Assembly (NCBI GenBank): GCA_029778235.1
Contig: JAKOQS010000066.1
Location: forward strand, 1-64,000
DNA: 64,000 nt
Source: Chloroflexota bacterium
GTDB lineage: Bacteria > Chloroflexota > Limnocylindria > Limnocylindrales > CSP1-4
Direction of reading: 5' to 3'
The number at the start of each line of letters is the position of its first letter. The first letter of the stretch is position 1. Below are positions 61,909 to 64,000 of the stretch, piece after piece. The position numbers were made by a program, and so were the translations under genes. The notes beneath the pieces were generated by a model that was not told the DNA's origin, made no database searches, and saw nothing but the letters and a program-made list of their open reading frames with translations.

Positions 61909-62877
61909 ATGGTCGCGTCCTCGGAGGGAACGATCATCGCTCGCACCCGTCGCCACGCAGCAAGCGCGGCCATGGCCGCGGTCCTCGCCGTGCTCGTCGT
62001 CGCCGCGTCGTCCGCGGTCGTGGCGGCCGACGGGACGGCCCGGGTCCTGCGCCACGGCCCGCGCGCCGACAAGGTTGTCGCCCTCACGTTCGACGACGGC
62101 TGGGGCCGGGCCGCCAACGAGCGGATCCTGCGGATCCTCGTCGCGGAGAAGGTGCCCGCGACGTTCTTCCCGTACGCCCTGGCGGTCCGGGGGGATCCGT
62201 CCTTCTGGCGCCGGGTGGCACGCGCCGGGTTCCCGATCGCGAACCACAGCTACTCGCATCCCGACATGACCCGGCTGTCGCGGCACGAGATCGAATGGCA
62301 GATCGCCGCGTCGAAGCGACTGGTCGAGTCGATCACGGGCGTCCCGATGGTCCGGGTCTTCCGGCCGCCATACGGCCGGTACGACGCCCGGGTGCTCGCC
62401 GGCGCGGCCGCACAGGGGTTCGGGACGGTGCTCCTCTGGGACGCGTCCGCCGGGGACTCGGGCGCCGGGCCGAGCGTGGCGGGCGTGCTCCGCGGCGCGT
62501 CTGCCGGGAAGAACGGGTCCGTCGTGCTCCTCCCCGCGGGCCCAGCGGTGACGCCGCGCGCGCTCGAGGCCGTCATCCGCGGCTACAGGGCGCGCGGCTT
62601 CCGGTTCGTCACCGTCCCGGAGCTGCTCGGCGAGACCGCCGCGCCGTGGCCGACGGCGTCACCTCCACCCTGGCCGACCGCGTCGGCGACGCCCTGGCCG
62701 GCCGGGACTCTGCCGCCGGAGCCGGCGGGCGGCCCCGGGCCGACGGCCACGCCTCCGCCCGCCAAGGGTGGCGCCGCCGGCGCCGCGGTGATCCTCCACG
62801 GGCGCGAGCTCCCGCTCACGTCGCTGCTGCGCCGACCGCACGCTCCATCCCCGCGCACCTCCTCGATCGCCTCCTGA
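61909..62877 (+). CDS. Polysaccharide deacetylase (NodB/CE4 family), secreted
   Basis: The product has a signal peptide (RTRRHAASAAMAAVLAVLVVAASSAVVAA) and a NodB domain with TFDDGW, the metal-binding HSYSHPDM (His-x3-His), and RPPYGRYDA. It should remove N-acetyl groups from cell-wall or surface glycan. After the domain comes a Pro/Thr/Trp-rich tail with repeated PWPT units. The start is uncertain. ATGs at 61891 and 61909 exist, but the latter overlaps a TACGAT box, and the only Shine-Dalgarno (GGAGG at 61923-61927) precedes an ATC at 61936. Confidence 0.82.
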   Translation: MVASSEGTIIARTRRHAASAAMAAVLAVLVVAASSAVVAADGTARVLRHGPRADKVVALTFDDGWGRAANERILRILVAEKVPATFFPYALAVRGDPSFWRRVARAGFPIANHSYSHPDMTRLSRHEIEWQIAASKRLVESITGVPMVRVFRPPYGRYDARVLAGAAAQGFGTVLLWDASAGDSGAGPSVAGVLRGASAGKNGSVVLLPAGPAVTPRALEAVIRGYRARGFRFVTVPELLGETAAPWPTASPPPWPTASATPWPAGTLPPEPAGGPGPTATPPPAKGGAAGAAVILHGRELPLTSLLRRPHAPSPRTSSIAS

Positions 62878-62928
62878 CCAGCCTGTCCCGGACGCTCGAG
62901 GGCGGGGGTTCAGCCGCCAGCCGCGGAC

Positions 62929-62969
62929 GCTCGAGGGCCCGGTGGGCGCCGCCCGCCGGGCCCTCGAGC
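62929..62969. terminator. Bidirectional terminator between polysaccharide deacetylase and dnaK
   Basis: A perfect 14-bp inverted repeat GCTCGAGGGCCCGG/CCGGGCCCTCGAGC encloses a 13-nt loop that itself pairs (GGGC/GCCC). The two gene stops converge on it. The repeat CGGACGCTCGAGGGC also occurs at about 62890. No T-run follows, so it may need Rho. Confidence 0.65.
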
Positions 62970-63005
62970 CACGTGCTCGTCGTGCGGGTACGGACCCGCG
63001 CGGAC

Positions 63006-64000
63006 TCAGACCTCCTTGAACTCGCCCTCCACGGTCTCGTCCTCCGCGCCGCCCTGTCCGGGCGTCTCGTCGGACGACGGGCCGGCGTCGGCGCTGGCCG
63101 CGGACGCCGCCTCGTACGCCGCCGTCGAGACCTTCTGCATCAGCTCGGCGAGCTCGGTGCCGCGCGACTTGACGGCCTCGATGTCGTCGCCCTTGAGGGC
63201 CGCGCGGACGTCGGAGACCTTCGACTCCACCGCGTAGCGGTCCTCGGAGCTGACCTTGTCGCCGAGGTCCTTGAGGACCCGCTCGGCCTGGAACGTGAGC
63301 GCCTCGGTCTGGTTGCGGACCTCGACCTCCTCGCGGTGCTTCGCGTCCTCGGCCGCATGCTCCTCGGCCTCGTGCACCATCCGGTCCACGTCCTTCTTGT
63401 CGAGCATCGACGACCCGGTGATCCGGACCTGCTGCTCCTTGCCCGTCGCCCGGTCCTTGGCCTTCACCTCGAGGATCCCGTTGGCGTCGATGTCGAAGCC
63501 GACCTCGATCTGCGGGATGCCGCGCGGAGCGGGCGGGATGCCGTCGAGGATGAACTTCCCGAGGGTCTTGTTGTCCTTCGCGAAGTCGCGCTCGCCCTGG
63601 AGGACGTGGATCTCGACGGACGGCTGGTTGTCCGACGCCGTGGAGAAGACCTGGCTCTTGCTCGTCGGGATCGTGGTGTTGCGCTCGATGAGGCGCGTCA
63701 TGACGCCGCCGAGCGTCTCGATGCCCAGCGAGAGCGGGGTGACATCGAGGAGGAGGACGTCCTTGACGTCGCCGGCGAGGACACCGGCCTGGATCGCGGC
63801 CCCGATGGCCACGACCTCGTCCGGGTTGACGCCCTTGCTCGGCTCCTTGCCGCCGAACATCTTCTTGACGGCCTCGACGACCGCCGGCATGCGGGTCATC
63901 CCGCCGACGAGGACGACCTCGTCGATCTGGGAGGCCTTCAGGCCCGCGTCCTTCAGGGCCTGCTCGACCGGGCCGCGCGTCTTTTCGACGAGATCGCCGA
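63006..64000 (-). CDS. dnaK: Chaperone DnaK (3' part; runs off right edge)
   Basis: The in-window 332 residues include the end of the ATPase domain ([36 protein letters not shown]), the linker [19 protein letters not shown], the substrate-binding domain and the helical lid. It ends in [17 protein letters not shown]. No stop or frameshift breaks it. It is separated from dnaJ by a polysaccharide deacetylase on the opposite strand. grpE would be upstream, outside the window. Confidence 0.97.
   Translation of the reverse strand, partial: GDLVEKTRGPVEQALKDAGLKASQIDEVVLVGGMTRMPAVVEAVKKMFGGKEPSKGVNPDEVVAIGAAIQAGVLAGDVKDVLLLDVTPLSLGIETLGGVMTRLIERNTTIPTSKSQVFSTASDNQPSVEIHVLQGERDFAKDNKTLGKFILDGIPPAPRGIPQIEVGFDIDANGILEVKAKDRATGKEQQVRITGSSMLDKKDVDRMVHEAEEHAAEDAKHREEVEVRNQTEALTFQAERVLKDLGDKVSSEDRYAVESKVSDVRAALKGDDIEAVKSRGTELAELMQKVSTAAYEAASAASADAGPSSDETPGQGGAEDETVEGEFKEV

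Overview
This is 64 kb of very GC-rich, gene-dense bacterial chromosome carrying about 58 protein genes. I see no rRNA, tRNA, CRISPR array, phage or insertion sequence. The gene set is core metabolism: fatty-acid and threonine biosynthesis, SAM recycling, chaperones and ribosome-linked genes. High GC, frequent GTG starts, many 4-base stop/start overlaps, a dnaK-dnaJ-prmA-HIT-rpsU-yqeY-pgpH-ybeY gene order and frequent lipoproteins suggest a Gram-positive-like lineage. My best guess is a GC-rich Chloroflexota (Limnocylindria or Ellin6529-like) or a deep actinobacterial relative. This is inference from gene content; no database search was possible.

Layout. 0-3.5 kb (minus): a partial secreted protein, a sigma-70 family factor and a 630-residue Tat-like secreted protein of unknown function. 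3.5-16.8 kb (minus): one long lipid-synthesis cluster. In transcription order it is lysC, birA, an ECF sigma factor, its probable membrane partner, a fused accD-accA, a BCCP-like protein without the biotin lysine, accC, fabZ, a metallophosphoesterase, fabF, the true accB, fabH and fabG. 17.3-22.7 kb: a dienelactone hydrolase, hom-thrC-thrB and a divergent trpS. 22.7-29.7 kb: an AI-2E-family membrane protein and surE, two adjacent FAD oxidoreductases, and a divergent GcvT-like protein across a palindrome. 29.7-33.7 kb: a lipoprotein, then a vitamin B12 uptake operon (btuF-btuC-btuD) under a cobalamin riboswitch. 33.9-38.9 kb: a small SWIM zinc-finger protein, a secreted protein, and metK-manC-pgm. 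39-47.8 kb: apt, an MtnA-like protein, a GNAT protein and ahcY (with metK this forms a SAM/adenine recycling neighbourhood), then pth and mfd. 47.9-64 kb: an HtrA-like lipoprotein protease, rpsU-yqeY-pgpH-ybeY, an EXLDI-DrrAB efflux module with a palindromic operator, an acyl-CoA ligase and cupin, a HIT protein, prmA, dnaJ, a polysaccharide deacetylase and the 3' part of dnaK.

Two patterns cut across the window. Most operon heads carry a TAnnnT hexamer, often inside G(C)TACCAT or GTAGACT. For lysC, hom, trpS and the 30.5-kb lipoprotein gene it lies only 7-9 nt before the start codon, which points to leaderless transcripts. Within operons, genes are joined by ATGA, GTGA or TGATG overlaps, consistent with translational coupling. 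The most interesting leads are the non-biotinylatable BCCP paralogue and the sigma/partner pair inside the lipid operon, an MtnA-like protein lacking the catalytic cysteine, a FabH with a Pro-His repeat head and long tail, the operator in front of the EXLDI-DrrAB module, and the GcvT/FAD-oxidoreductase divergon.
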